This document shows positions 17,227 through 25,145 of a stretch of 46,993 nucleotides of DNA, in pieces. How positions within the stretch are numbered: position 1 is the stretch's first letter; every line of letters starts with the position of its first letter. The stretch is from Deltaproteobacteria bacterium (GTDB taxonomy: Bacteria > Desulfobacterota > Syntrophobacteria > BM002). The translations under genes were made by a program, and so were the position numbers. The stretch spans positions 2,571,015 to 2,618,007 of the forward strand of contig CP070735.1 of assembly GCA_020347625.1 (NCBI GenBank), read 5' to 3'. The notes beneath the pieces are model-generated. The model had not been told where the DNA came from. It ran no database searches and was given only the letters and a program-made list of their open reading frames with translations.

Positions 17227-19143
17227 TTAAAAAAAGAAGTAAAGTGCTACCAGGGCCAAAACGGCGAACATAACCATCAGATTGTATTGGAGCATTCCCG
17301 ACTGCAGGAATGAAAGCAACCATCCGCCTCCCACAGTGGCCCTGCAAATTCCGTCAATACCGCCGTCGATCACCCGGCGATCATTTCTGGTAAACAGGTT
17401 GGAGAAAATTCCATAAATCACGTAGTCGAGAAATAGTCGGTAGAAATGATCCATATACCAACGTTCGGCAAACAGGGCCCTGACAGGCTCAACTCTTTCC
17501 ACAAAACCAACCTGGGAAGCCCCTTTTCGCCCGAACTCCAGAAAGGCCAGACCTATTCCCGAGACTGCCAGCCCAACAGCAACCCAGGGCAGCCAAGCGT
17601 GGTGACCGCCACCGTGGCCGCTACCGTGATGGCCACCTACCAGGAAGTTTTCCAGCGGGGTCTGGAAAAAACCGAGCACAACAGTAACAGTGGCCAGGAT
17701 GATCAGAGGCCAGGCCATCACCCAATAGAGACCCGCATGGTGGTGGGCGTCGTGGCCATGGCCGGACGCGTGGCCACCATGCTCTGCATGATGGACTTTT
17801 TCAATCTTACTCGGGAAAAGAATGATGAAGATTAGCCTGAATGAATAGTAAGCGGTAAGAAAGGCACCCAGAAGTCCCGCAACCAACCATATGGGGTTGT
17901 GCATATTGGCCAGGGCTCCCATGATTGCTTCTTTGCTGAAATAGCCGGAGAGGAAAGGTATCCCAGATAGGGCTGCGGCTGCAATGGTCATGCAGACCAT
18001 TGGGATCTTCAAGCCGCGTCCTCCTTGTCGGCCCATTTCGAACATATCGTTGGTTTCATATTCGTGAATGAAGACCCCAGAGCAGAGGAAGAGCAAAGCT
18101 TTGAAGCCCGCATGGGTGGTCAGGTGAAAGACACCGGCGAAATAACTGCCAGCCGCAAGACCCATGACCATAAAACCGAGCTGGCTCACGGTGGAGTAAG
18201 CCCAGACTTGCTTGATATCGCGGGTAACCATGGCCATGGTGGAGGCCAGAAGCATGGTTATCGTTCCTATGGCCAAAAACACTGCCATGGCACTAGCAGA
18301 GTTGCTGTAGAAGGGAAAGATCCGGGCGAACATGTAGACCCCTGCCGCCACCATGGTGGCTGAGTGAAGCAAGGCGCTCACCGGGGTCGGCCCCTCCATG
18401 GCATCAGGTAGCCAGGTAATAAGTGGAAACTGTGCGCTTTTACCGATAACCCCGCCGAAGACCAACAGGGCCGAAAGTGTGATTAACCCCGGCGACATTC
18501 GCGCGGTCACATCAACGGAGTTCATATCCAGAACGTTAAGGTTGCCGAAATTGAGCAGCACCAGCAACAACCCGAGGAAAAAGGCAATGTCTCCCGCCCG
18601 GGTCATGACAAATGCCTTCTTGCCAGCTTCAGAAGCGCTGAACTTCTCATAATAGAAGCCAATAAGCAGATAGGAGGCCAGCCCCACAAGCTCCCAGAAG
18701 ATATAGAACTGCAGCATGGTGGGGGCGATGCTCATGGTCATCATGGCCCAGGCGAAAAGAGACTGGAAAGCATAGTAGCGAGCAAATCCAGGATCTCCCG
18801 CCATGTAGCCCAGTGAGTAAACCTGCACCAAAAAGCTGATAACCGCAACGATGGTGAGCATCAGCAAACTGAGCTCATCCAGCAGAAACCCGAAGGGAAT
18901 GTACATTTCCCCTGAGATCAGCCACTTGCCAGCGTACTGGATAGGATGTTCCAAATGCCAATGGCTGCTGAGAAGGAAAATAGCGCAGACGAGAGAAACA
19001 CTGATCGACGCAACAGAAATTGCGGCCGAAACTTTCGGGTACGGCCGGGTAAAGACCATGATCAGAACAAAACTAACAAAAGGCAGCAGCGCTCCCAGCA
19101 TGGCTGCCAACAAGGTTGGATCTTGGAACCAGGAAGAGGTCAT
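17227..19143 (-). CDS. nuoL: NADH-quinone oxidoreductase subunit L
   Basis: 638 residues, the largest antiporter-like subunit with the long C-terminal lateral helix. Visible: FYIFWELVGLASYLLIGF (TM5 Glu), SAQFPLITWLPDAMEGPTPVSALLHSATMVAAG and DIKQVWAYSTVSQLGFM. A His-rich loop around residues 450-520 (HHAEHGGHASGHGHD and a second Gly/His cluster) is unusual in density and might bind metal, or just be a soluble loop. Starts three bases after the nuoK stop. Confidence 0.95.
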   Translation of the reverse strand: MTSSWFQDPTLLAAMLGALLPFVSFVLIMVFTRPYPKVSAAISVASISVSLVCAIFLLSSHWHLEHPIQYAGKWLISGEMYIPFGFLLDELSLLMLTIVAVISFLVQVYSLGYMAGDPGFARYYAFQSLFAWAMMTMSIAPTMLQFYIFWELVGLASYLLIGFYYEKFSASEAGKKAFVMTRAGDIAFFLGLLLVLLNFGNLNVLDMNSVDVTARMSPGLITLSALLVFGGVIGKSAQFPLITWLPDAMEGPTPVSALLHSATMVAAGVYMFARIFPFYSNSASAMAVFLAIGTITMLLASTMAMVTRDIKQVWAYSTVSQLGFMVMGLAAGSYFAGVFHLTTHAGFKALLFLCSGVFIHEYETNDMFEMGRQGGRGLKIPMVCMTIAAAALSGIPFLSGYFSKEAIMGALANMHNPIWLVAGLLGAFLTAYYSFRLIFIILFPSKIEKVHHAEHGGHASGHGHDAHHHAGLYWVMAWPLIILATVTVVLGFFQTPLENFLVGGHHGSGHGGGHHAWLPWVAVGLAVSGIGLAFLEFGRKGASQVGFVERVEPVRALFAERWYMDHFYRLFLDYVIYGIFSNLFTRNDRRVIDGGIDGICRATVGGGWLLSFLQSGMLQYNLMVMFAVLALVALYFFF

Positions 19144-19145
19144 GT

Positions 19146-19454
19146 CTAGCCTCGAAGTTCTTGAGCCCGCTCAATGTTAATGGAACGAAGTCTGCGAAAT
19201 ACTGCTACGATTATACTGAGAGCGATAGCCGCCTCGGCAGCAGCTATGCCCATGATGAACAGGGCGTAAATCTGACCGACAATGGGATCCGGTGCCAGGA
19301 ATCTATTAAACGCCATAAAATTGATGCTGGCAGCATTAAGCATCAGCTCGATGGCGATGAGCATACCAATCAGGGAGCGGCGCTGGAACACACCGAAAAT
19401 TCCCAAGCTAAATAGCAAAGCTGCAATAAACAAATAGGTGTAGAGACTGTTCAC
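19146..19454 (-). CDS. nuoK: NADH-quinone oxidoreductase subunit K
   Basis: 102 residues, three TM helices, MrpC-like. Contains the conserved Glu positions in GMLIAIELMLNAASINF and the AAEAAIALSIIVAVFR end. Four-base overlap with nuoJ. Confidence 0.95.
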   Translation of the reverse strand: MNSLYTYLFIAALLFSLGIFGVFQRRSLIGMLIAIELMLNAASINFMAFNRFLAPDPIVGQIYALFIMGIAAAEAAIALSIIVAVFRRLRSINIERAQELRG

Positions 19455-19987
19455 GACGGGCTCCTGCGGGCATAGCCTGAAATGACGATGGCGCCTAGGA
19501 TGGCCACCAGCAGCACCAAAGAAATCGCTTCAAAAACCAGATCATAGCGGGTAAGCAAATACTTGCCCAGCGTGGTCACCGACCAATCATTGCTGCGCAT
19601 CAAAGCCGGCTCCCAGGCGGTGCGGAAGATAATAGTGCTCAGCGCGATAAAGACCACCGCGCCCACGCCCATAGCGAGACCTACCTTGGGAAGGCGCCGT
19701 TTAGGTAGACTCAGGTGAAGCGGCCTTGACAGCATGATCGCAAATATAATGGAGATGCAGATTGCACCCACATAAATCAGCAGTTCCATGAGGGCGACAA
19801 AAGGACTTCCCAGATAAACAAAGATGCCGGCCACCCCAGTGAGGCAAACGATGAGACCCAAGACATTGTAAAGGATGTCTCGGGGAAATACCGCTATCAG
19901 CGCCCCGGCAAAGGTAATTGCCACTATCCCGACGAAACCCACCTGGGCCAGAAACTGTGGCTGTATAAGGCTCTGAACCGAATTCAT
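19451..19987 (-). CDS. nuoJ: NADH-quinone oxidoreductase subunit J
   Basis: 178 residues, five TM helices. The TM3 motif LIYVGAICISIIFAIML of the family (pi-bulge helix in complex I structures) is present. Four-base overlaps with nuoI upstream and nuoK downstream. Confidence 0.93.
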   Translation of the reverse strand: MNSVQSLIQPQFLAQVGFVGIVAITFAGALIAVFPRDILYNVLGLIVCLTGVAGIFVYLGSPFVALMELLIYVGAICISIIFAIMLSRPLHLSLPKRRLPKVGLAMGVGAVVFIALSTIIFRTAWEPALMRSNDWSVTTLGKYLLTRYDLVFEAISLVLLVAILGAIVISGYARRSPS

Positions 19988-20421
19988 GCTGACTCCTCCA
20001 GCCGCCGGATAAGGTCCACCACCCCGTCCCAGCGGCTAAAATGCGCCATATCGTATTCATCGGAAAATTGCAGCGTCTGGGTAGGGCAGTTCACCACACA
20101 TAGACCACAGAGACTGCAATGAGAAAAATCAATAAAATAGAGACTTGCACGTTTTTCGCTATGGGTATGAATCTTTTCGCCCTGCACCTTGATCACGTTG
20201 GTGGGACAAAACCGCATGCAGGTACCACAGGCCACGCAGTTGTGCGTGCCGGTTTCGGGAAAAGACTTGAATTCAATATGGCCGCGGTAGCTGGGGCTCA
20301 TTTCGAGATACCTGCGTGGATATTGAACAGTTACCACAGGCCGGTAAATCCGTCTGATGGTGACCCACATACCTGCGAGCAGGCTCCAGCCACCTACAAA
20401 AATGTCTTTAACCATACCCAT
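19984..20421 (-). CDS. nuoI: NADH-quinone oxidoreductase subunit I (2x4Fe-4S)
   Basis: 145 residues. Two ferredoxin motifs, CVACGTCMRFCP and CSLCGLCVVNCP, bind clusters N6a and N6b, which carry electrons from the peripheral arm towards NuoB. The N-terminus has the amphipathic membrane-associated segment and RPVVTVQYPRRYLEMSPSYRGHI. Starts in AATG context at 20421; separated from nuoH by a 115-bp gap that contains a repeat array. Confidence 0.95.
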   Translation of the reverse strand: MGMVKDIFVGGWSLLAGMWVTIRRIYRPVVTVQYPRRYLEMSPSYRGHIEFKSFPETGTHNCVACGTCMRFCPTNVIKVQGEKIHTHSEKRASLYFIDFSHCSLCGLCVVNCPTQTLQFSDEYDMAHFSRWDGVVDLIRRLEESA

Positions 20422-20455
20422 CGAATACTCAGCTCCACACGAGGAAGATTTATAA

Positions 20456-20535
20456 ATTCTGAATGTAGGAATTCAGGAATTGCGAATTTTGAGCCCTCAA
20501 CGACCGAATCTTCAATTCCCAAATCTCTTAATTGC
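20456..20535. repeat. Period-8 palindromic repeat inside the nuo operon
   Basis: Left arm with 8-mers of type RGAATTNN (from 20468) and right arm of complementary AATTCCCA-like units (to about 20533). Sits in the nuoH-nuoI gap, so it is transcribed within the operon and could fold as an intercistronic hairpin. Confidence 0.6.
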
Positions 20536-20536
20536 C

Positions 20537-21544
20537 TTACCTTATAAATTTTATGATCCCGGCGTACACGATCAGATGAAATAGCGCCAACGGGATCATG
20601 ATCTTCCAGCAGAAGTTCATCAGCTGATCGAAGCGCAGCCGCGGAAAGGTCCAACGCACCCACATAACAACAAAGATGAGTATATAGGTTTTGAGCAAGA
20701 ACCAGATTAAGCCGGGCACAGGCAAAAAACCGAGAAAAGGAGGACTTTTCCAGCCGCCGAAAAACAGAGTCGTTGCCACCGCCGCAACAATGAGCATGTT
20801 GGAATACTCGGCCAGAAAGAACAGGGCAAACCGCATACCGCTGTACTCAGTATGGAAACCAGCCACCAACTCGGACTCTGCCTCTGGAATGTCAAACGGC
20901 GCCCGGTTGGTCTCAGCCGTAGCACAGATAAGATAAATTAGTGCAGCCACTGGCATCCAGAAGACGTTCCAAACGTTGGACTGAGACTCCACGATGACAG
21001 ACATCTGGAGGCTGTTGGACCAGAGCAGCACGCTCAGGATAGAGAGCAGCAGGGGAATTTCATATGCCACATTCTGCGCCACCGAGCGGACGGCGCCGAG
21101 TAAAGAGTACTTATTGTTGGAAGCCCAGCCGCCCATAAGAATAGCAAGCACATTGAAAGTGGAAAAAGCAAAAATCACCAGCAGCCCCACATTTAAATCC
21201 CGAATGTGAAGACGCTCGCTGAAAGGAATTACCACGAAGCTAACCAGTACCGGCAAAAATATCGCTATGGGCGCTAACATGAAGAGTTTGCGGTCCACAT
21301 GACGGGGGGTGATGAGCTCTTTGCTTACCAGTTTGACGCCATCGACGATGGTCTGGAGAATCCCGAAGGGCCCAACCTCTTTGGGACCAATTCGGAGCTG
21401 GATGTGGGCTGCAACTTTGCGCTCTAGCCACACCAGGAATAGAGCGTTGACCTGCACCAAGGCTAGGACGCCCACCAACCCCACGACGATTATGGTCAGA
21501 TCGGGACCGAGGAAGTTTACCAGCTTTTGCCAGGCAGCGGCCAT
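20537..21544 (-). CDS. nuoH: NADH-quinone oxidoreductase subunit H
   Basis: 335 residues, eight TM helices, heel subunit at the quinone cavity. Signatures: [20 protein letters not shown], and [25 protein letters not shown] with the acidic loop contacting the quinone chamber. Separated from nuoD by about 100 bp with no gene. Confidence 0.96.
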   Translation of the reverse strand: MAAAWQKLVNFLGPDLTIIVVGLVGVLALVQVNALFLVWLERKVAAHIQLRIGPKEVGPFGILQTIVDGVKLVSKELITPRHVDRKLFMLAPIAIFLPVLVSFVVIPFSERLHIRDLNVGLLVIFAFSTFNVLAILMGGWASNNKYSLLGAVRSVAQNVAYEIPLLLSILSVLLWSNSLQMSVIVESQSNVWNVFWMPVAALIYLICATAETNRAPFDIPEAESELVAGFHTEYSGMRFALFFLAEYSNMLIVAAVATTLFFGGWKSPPFLGFLPVPGLIWFLLKTYILIFVVMWVRWTFPRLRFDQLMNFCWKIMIPLALFHLIVYAGIIKFIR

Positions 21545-21645
21545 GTTTATCTCCGCTTAAATCTTAGCTTCATTTAGGTTTAACCCAACGAGGTGTGATT
21601 CGTTATCGAGCGGTATCGCTCAATTGGGCCACCAGTTGTTCGTGG

Positions 21646-22764
21646 CTACCGATCTACCTCAGGTACAACAATATCAATGCTTCCCAGGATGGAAATGGTA
21701 TCGGCTACCAAGGTCCCGGGCAGCACATCAGTGAGAACCTGCAAGTTGCCGTAGGAGGGCACCCGGGCTTTTAGACGGTAGGGATAAGAGGTTCCATCAC
21801 TTACAATGTAAAAACCGAGGGCACCGCGGGCAGATTCCACCGCAAAGTAGTAGTCACCTTTAGGAGGTCTCACTTTGTGTGGCACCGCAGCTTTAATTGG
21901 CCCATCGGGCAATCGGTCCAAGGCCTGCTCTACGATGCGCAAACTTTGCTCCATTTCCTGCAACCTCACCATATAGCGATCCAGGGCATCTCCTGCAGTG
22001 CCAGTGGGAATCTCGAAGTCCAACTCGGGATAGACCGAATAGGGTTCCGCTTTGCGGATGTCGTAAGCTACTCCTGCGCCTCTGAGAATCGGACCAGTAC
22101 AGCCAAAGCGCAAGGCCAGTTCGCGGTTTATCACTCCCACATCTTTGGCCCGATGGATGAAAATGACATTCTTGGTGACCAAGTTGTGATAATCGTCCCA
22201 GCGGCTGCGCAACCGCTCGATGAACTGGCGAGTTGCACTGATGAACTCGTCATCGAGATCTTTGGCTACCCCACCGAAGCGGCAGTAACTGTAAGTGAGA
22301 CGGGAACCGCTAACATGATCCAAAATATCCAGGATGTTCTCACGATCGTCGAAGCAGTAGAGGAATGGGGTGAAGCCCCCAAGGTCCATGATATAGGTAC
22401 CAAACCAAAGGAGGTGGCTGGAAATGCGATTGAGTTCGGCACATATCACTCGAATGTATTCTGCCCGCGGCGGCACCTCAATGCCCGCCATCTTTTCCAC
22501 CGCCGCAACGTAGCCGTGATTGAAGAGCAGGCCTGAGAGGTAGTCCATTCGTGAAGAGTTGGGCAGAAATTGCTCGTAGAGATGGCTTTCCGCCATCTTC
22601 TCATGACCGCGGTGGCCGTAGCCGATTATTGGATCGGCCTCGACAATGTACTCCCCATCCAACTTCAAGAAGAGGCGCAGAACCCCGTGAGTACTGGGGT
22701 GCTGTGGCCCCATATTCAGGTAATAGGTCTGCTCAGTTATAGGCTCAAGCATCTGGTTCGTCAT
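21646..22764 (-). CDS. nuoD: NADH-quinone oxidoreductase subunit D
   Basis: 372 residues from ATG 22764 (MTNQ), preferred to the longer frame because GAAGAG lies just upstream and because longer extensions run deep into nuoC. 49-kDa-type quinone-site subunit: LNMGPQHPSTHGVLR with the quinone-site His, HLLWFG, and the C-terminal SIDIVVPEVDR end. The [NiFe] cysteines of hydrogenases are absent, as expected of NuoD. Overlaps the nuoC end by 20 bp. Confidence 0.95.
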   Translation of the reverse strand: MTNQMLEPITEQTYYLNMGPQHPSTHGVLRLFLKLDGEYIVEADPIIGYGHRGHEKMAESHLYEQFLPNSSRMDYLSGLLFNHGYVAAVEKMAGIEVPPRAEYIRVICAELNRISSHLLWFGTYIMDLGGFTPFLYCFDDRENILDILDHVSGSRLTYSYCRFGGVAKDLDDEFISATRQFIERLRSRWDDYHNLVTKNVIFIHRAKDVGVINRELALRFGCTGPILRGAGVAYDIRKAEPYSVYPELDFEIPTGTAGDALDRYMVRLQEMEQSLRIVEQALDRLPDGPIKAAVPHKVRPPKGDYYFAVESARGALGFYIVSDGTSYPYRLKARVPSYGNLQVLTDVLPGTLVADTISILGSIDIVVPEVDR

Positions 22765-23239
22765 AGATCTCTTCTGTGCTCCTGAAAGCATGGACTTTGC
22801 CAAAATCCTTCAAGAGCGGATGAAAATCCGCGTCTTCCGGAAGGAGAATCCGGCGCAAGTCCGGATGGTTGTCAAAATGAATTCCAAAAAGATCGAAGAC
22901 CTCCCGCTCGTACCAGATAGCCGCGTCATATATGCTGCTGATGGTGGGTAGTGATTGATTCCTGGCCAGTTGCACTCGCACCAGCACCCGCGAGAGATTG
23001 CTGAAGGCGTTGAAGTGGTAAATGACTTGAGGTCCGTTGGTGAAATCCAATCCGGTGATGCATTCCAAAAAGAAATCTGCATCCCGGGTTGCTTCGGCCA
23101 CAGCCTCGATCTTGTCGGCATCTGCCCTTATTTCTAAAACGCAGCCGTCTTTCTGGTAATCCCGCGGGAAGATGTCCGTTGCGTCAACGACTTTTGACAA
23201 TTCTTCTCTTAAATCTTCTAAGGACATTACGCTTTTCAC
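22745..23239 (-). CDS. nuoC: NADH-quinone oxidoreductase subunit C
   Basis: 164 residues, 30-kDa subunit: [57 protein letters not shown]. Not fused to NuoD. The annotated start overlaps nuoB by 56 bp; an internal ATG at 23227 would shorten the overlap to 44 bp. Confidence 0.95.
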   Translation of the reverse strand: MKSVMSLEDLREELSKVVDATDIFPRDYQKDGCVLEIRADADKIEAVAEATRDADFFLECITGLDFTNGPQVIYHFNAFSNLSRVLVRVQLARNQSLPTISSIYDAAIWYEREVFDLFGIHFDNHPDLRRILLPEDADFHPLLKDFGKVHAFRSTEEIYDEPDA

Positions 23240-23708
23240 CTTTAGTGATCTTGTCCTCCAAGGCCAGAAAGCCCTGGATCAAAGCCTCGGGTCGGGGTGG
23301 ACAACCGGGCACATACACATCCACTGGAACAATAAGGTCTGCTCCCGGTACGATGGCGTACTGACCGTCATACTCGAATGGTCCGCCGGAAATGGCGCAG
23401 TTGCCCATGGCGATACACCACTTGGGCGCCGGCATCTGCTCCCAAAGGGTGACGATGGTGGGTTCCATTTTTTTGGCGATGGTTCCCGCAACGATCATCA
23501 AGTCTGACTGTCGAGGCGAGGGGCGAAAAACACCAGCTCCGAAACGGTCTAGGTCGAAGCGGCTGGCGCCGGCTGCCATCATTTCAATGGCACAGCAGGC
23601 CAGACCGAAAGTCATGGGCCAGAGCGAGTTGGCCCGACACAGGTTGAGTACCTCTTCCAGAACCGCTAACCGCACACGGGGGCCAGGGGCTAGCTCCTTC
23701 TCTGCCAA
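23184..23708 (-). CDS. nuoB: NADH-quinone oxidoreductase subunit B
   Basis: 174 residues, carries cluster N2 next to the quinone site. The four ligands are visible as the tandem Cys pair in [19 protein letters not shown] and [14 protein letters not shown]. Overlaps nuoA by 19 bp. Confidence 0.96.
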   Translation of the reverse strand: MAEKELAPGPRVRLAVLEEVLNLCRANSLWPMTFGLACCAIEMMAAGASRFDLDRFGAGVFRPSPRQSDLMIVAGTIAKKMEPTIVTLWEQMPAPKWCIAMGNCAISGGPFEYDGQYAIVPGADLIVPVDVYVPGCPPRPEALIQGFLALEDKITKGEKRNVLRRFKRRIVKSR

Positions 23709-24070
23709 GTGAAAACTCCTTTGCGCCAGGCATAGATAATGGCCAGGGATAAAATGGAGATGAAGATAACAACTTCAATGAAATCGCGGACGACGAACCC
23801 CTTATCGTAGGCCAGAGCTACGGGAAACAGGTAGAGCACGTCCACGTCAAAGGCTAGAAAGATGAGGGCGTAGATATAATAGGAAACGCTGAATTGCACC
23901 CAGGCGCTGCCAATGGCGGGCATGCCGCTCTCATAGGTCTCTGCTCGCTTAACACCAGAGCTTCTGCCGCCTATAAACCACGAGATAATGATCGGCATTA
24001 CCGCAAAGATAATGCCGACCCCCAGGAAGACAACCACGTATGCGAAGTCATGTAGGACTTGGTCTGTCAT
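23690..24070 (-). CDS. nuoA: NADH-quinone oxidoreductase subunit A
   Basis: 126 residues, three TM helices, with the family signature [38 protein letters not shown], including the acidic residues of TM2. First gene of the operon; about 105 bases of leader separate it from the predicted promoter. Confidence 0.96.
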   Translation of the reverse strand: MTDQVLHDFAYVVVFLGVGIIFAVMPIIISWFIGGRSSGVKRAETYESGMPAIGSAWVQFSVSYYIYALIFLAFDVDVLYLFPVALAYDKGFVVRDFIEVVIFISILSLAIIYAWRKGVFTWQRRS

Positions 24071-24171
24071 ACTAAACTCTCGATTGTCACGGTGGCCTTA
24101 CCACCATGGGGTAGCACGGCCTCGAAGGTTTCACTTCCGCTTTTTGAACGGGAAGAGAGGCGGGGCAAGAT

Positions 24172-24211
24172 CACTTGGTGCTTATTATCACAAACCAAGT
24201 GGTTGTAACAA
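24172..24211 (-). promoter_or_regulatory. nuo operon promoter with dyad over the -10 box
   Basis: Read on the minus strand: -35 TTGTTA (24206-24211), 16-bp spacer, extended -10 TGTGATAAT (hexamer 24184-24189). A perfect inverted repeat, CACTTGGT (24172-24179) and ACCAAGTG (24194-24201), flanks the -10 hexamer with a 14-bp spacer, centre-to-centre 22 bp, two helix turns. That geometry suits a dimeric repressor that blocks polymerase. The regulator is unknown; it is neither the classical Fnr nor Rex consensus. Confidence 0.6.
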
Positions 24212-24255
24212 AAATCGTTACATGCGTCAAGGCAAAAAGGTAAATTTTCACACAT

Positions 24256-24526
24256 ACTCGATAATCTGCCTTATCTCCTCTATTTCTGCCAGCTTCAGGG
24301 GTCAGCCCTGCTCTCTTTGCAGAGAATCACTTGATGGTATGTCCTTTCCTACGGAGATGCATCCTGGTCTACAATTACAGGCTTGTTGGTTTTTATTAGT
24401 TATACGTTATACGAAATCCTAAATTACTTCCCTATGCCCTGTGCGATCCTACCTGGCCCATCGAAGATCCCGGTATGCGAGGAAGGACCAGACTTTCATG
24501 AGCAAATACATTCCAGGAGTTTCCTC
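24256..24526. other. Gene-free divergent spacer
   Basis: No supported gene up to 24678. One small two-unit 7-mer (TTATACG, 24400-24413). Several overlapping frames are open but have no family features and no Shine-Dalgarno. Confidence 0.5.
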
Positions 24527-24555
24527 TTGTACAAATTTTTGAAAAAGGTTATACT
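24527..24555 (+). promoter_or_regulatory. Sigma-70 promoter candidate for the small membrane protein
   Basis: TTGTAC (24527-24532), 17-bp AT-rich spacer, TATACT (24550-24555). About 120 bases upstream of the small ORF at 24679. Confidence 0.55.
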
Positions 24556-24678
24556 TCCTCGCCGAGATAAGGATATTATTCACAAAGTGACGTTAAGATG
24601 GAGTTTCTTCTCCTCTGGCGAGGTTTTGGATTGTAAATCCGGCTGCCTACTCACATCAGCCGACAAGGAGCATGAACT

Positions 24679-24879
24679 ATGGCCGGCCATACACCTGGGC
24701 AAACTAGCAGATCGGATGATCCTTACAGGATGTACGCTTCTCCAGTAGGCGCTACTTTTTTGCAAAAGGCGAACAAGATCTTTGAAGACTTCCCTGTCTC
24801 TAAATACATACTTTTCTTCGTGATATTTTCCATTGAAGTCGTGATTGCCTTCGTTGCCGGCATTTACCTTATTCGTTAG
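24679..24879 (+). CDS. Small single-pass membrane protein, unknown
   Basis: 66 residues with a polar N-terminal half and one C-terminal TM helix (about residues 42-65, KYILFFVIFSIEVVIAFVAG). Support for translation: AGGAG eight bases before the ATG, a promoter candidate about 120 bp upstream and a stem-loop after the stop. It lies in the divergent region between nuo and the GltD/NuoG fusion, so a link to that electron-transfer system is possible but unproven. I recognise no family. The opposite-strand frame (24580-25041) lacks these signals. Confidence 0.5.
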   Translation: MAGHTPGQTSRSDDPYRMYASPVGATFLQKANKIFEDFPVSKYILFFVIFSIEVVIAFVAGIYLIR

Positions 24880-24904
24880 AGCCTTGATGAGAAGACAACG
24901 AACC

Positions 24905-24929
24905 ATAATCCCGACGGGTGAGGGATTAT
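24905..24929 (+). terminator. Stem-loop after the small membrane protein gene
   Basis: Perfect 8-bp stem ATAATCCC/GGGATTAT with a 9-base loop, followed by AAAACTTTT. The T run is interrupted, so it is a weak terminator or a processing hairpin. Confidence 0.4.
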
Positions 24930-25145
24930 AAAACTTTTCAATGTACTCCGTCCTAAAATTCACAAACTTGATGACTCTTTGAAAAATCTGTGCTATATGA
25001 TCGGTTCCATTTTCCCTTCCTGTGGCCAACCTGGCCAACAAAAACCGGATGGAGCTTTAGCAGAAACTAAATGGGAATGGTTCCTCATAGTGCTCACGAT
25101 CGCCTTATGACTTGAATCATTCACTAGACCATAAAGAGGAAATCG

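Noticed and set aside
24067..24255. 62-codon frame upstream of nuoA with a four-base overlap
   Set aside because: It would start upstream of the predicted nuo promoter, spans the operator dyad, and has no Shine-Dalgarno or family features.
24580..25041. 153-codon minus-strand frame in the nuo/fusion spacer
   Set aside because: Opposite to the better-supported small membrane protein, no recognisable domain, no Shine-Dalgarno, spans the stem-loop.
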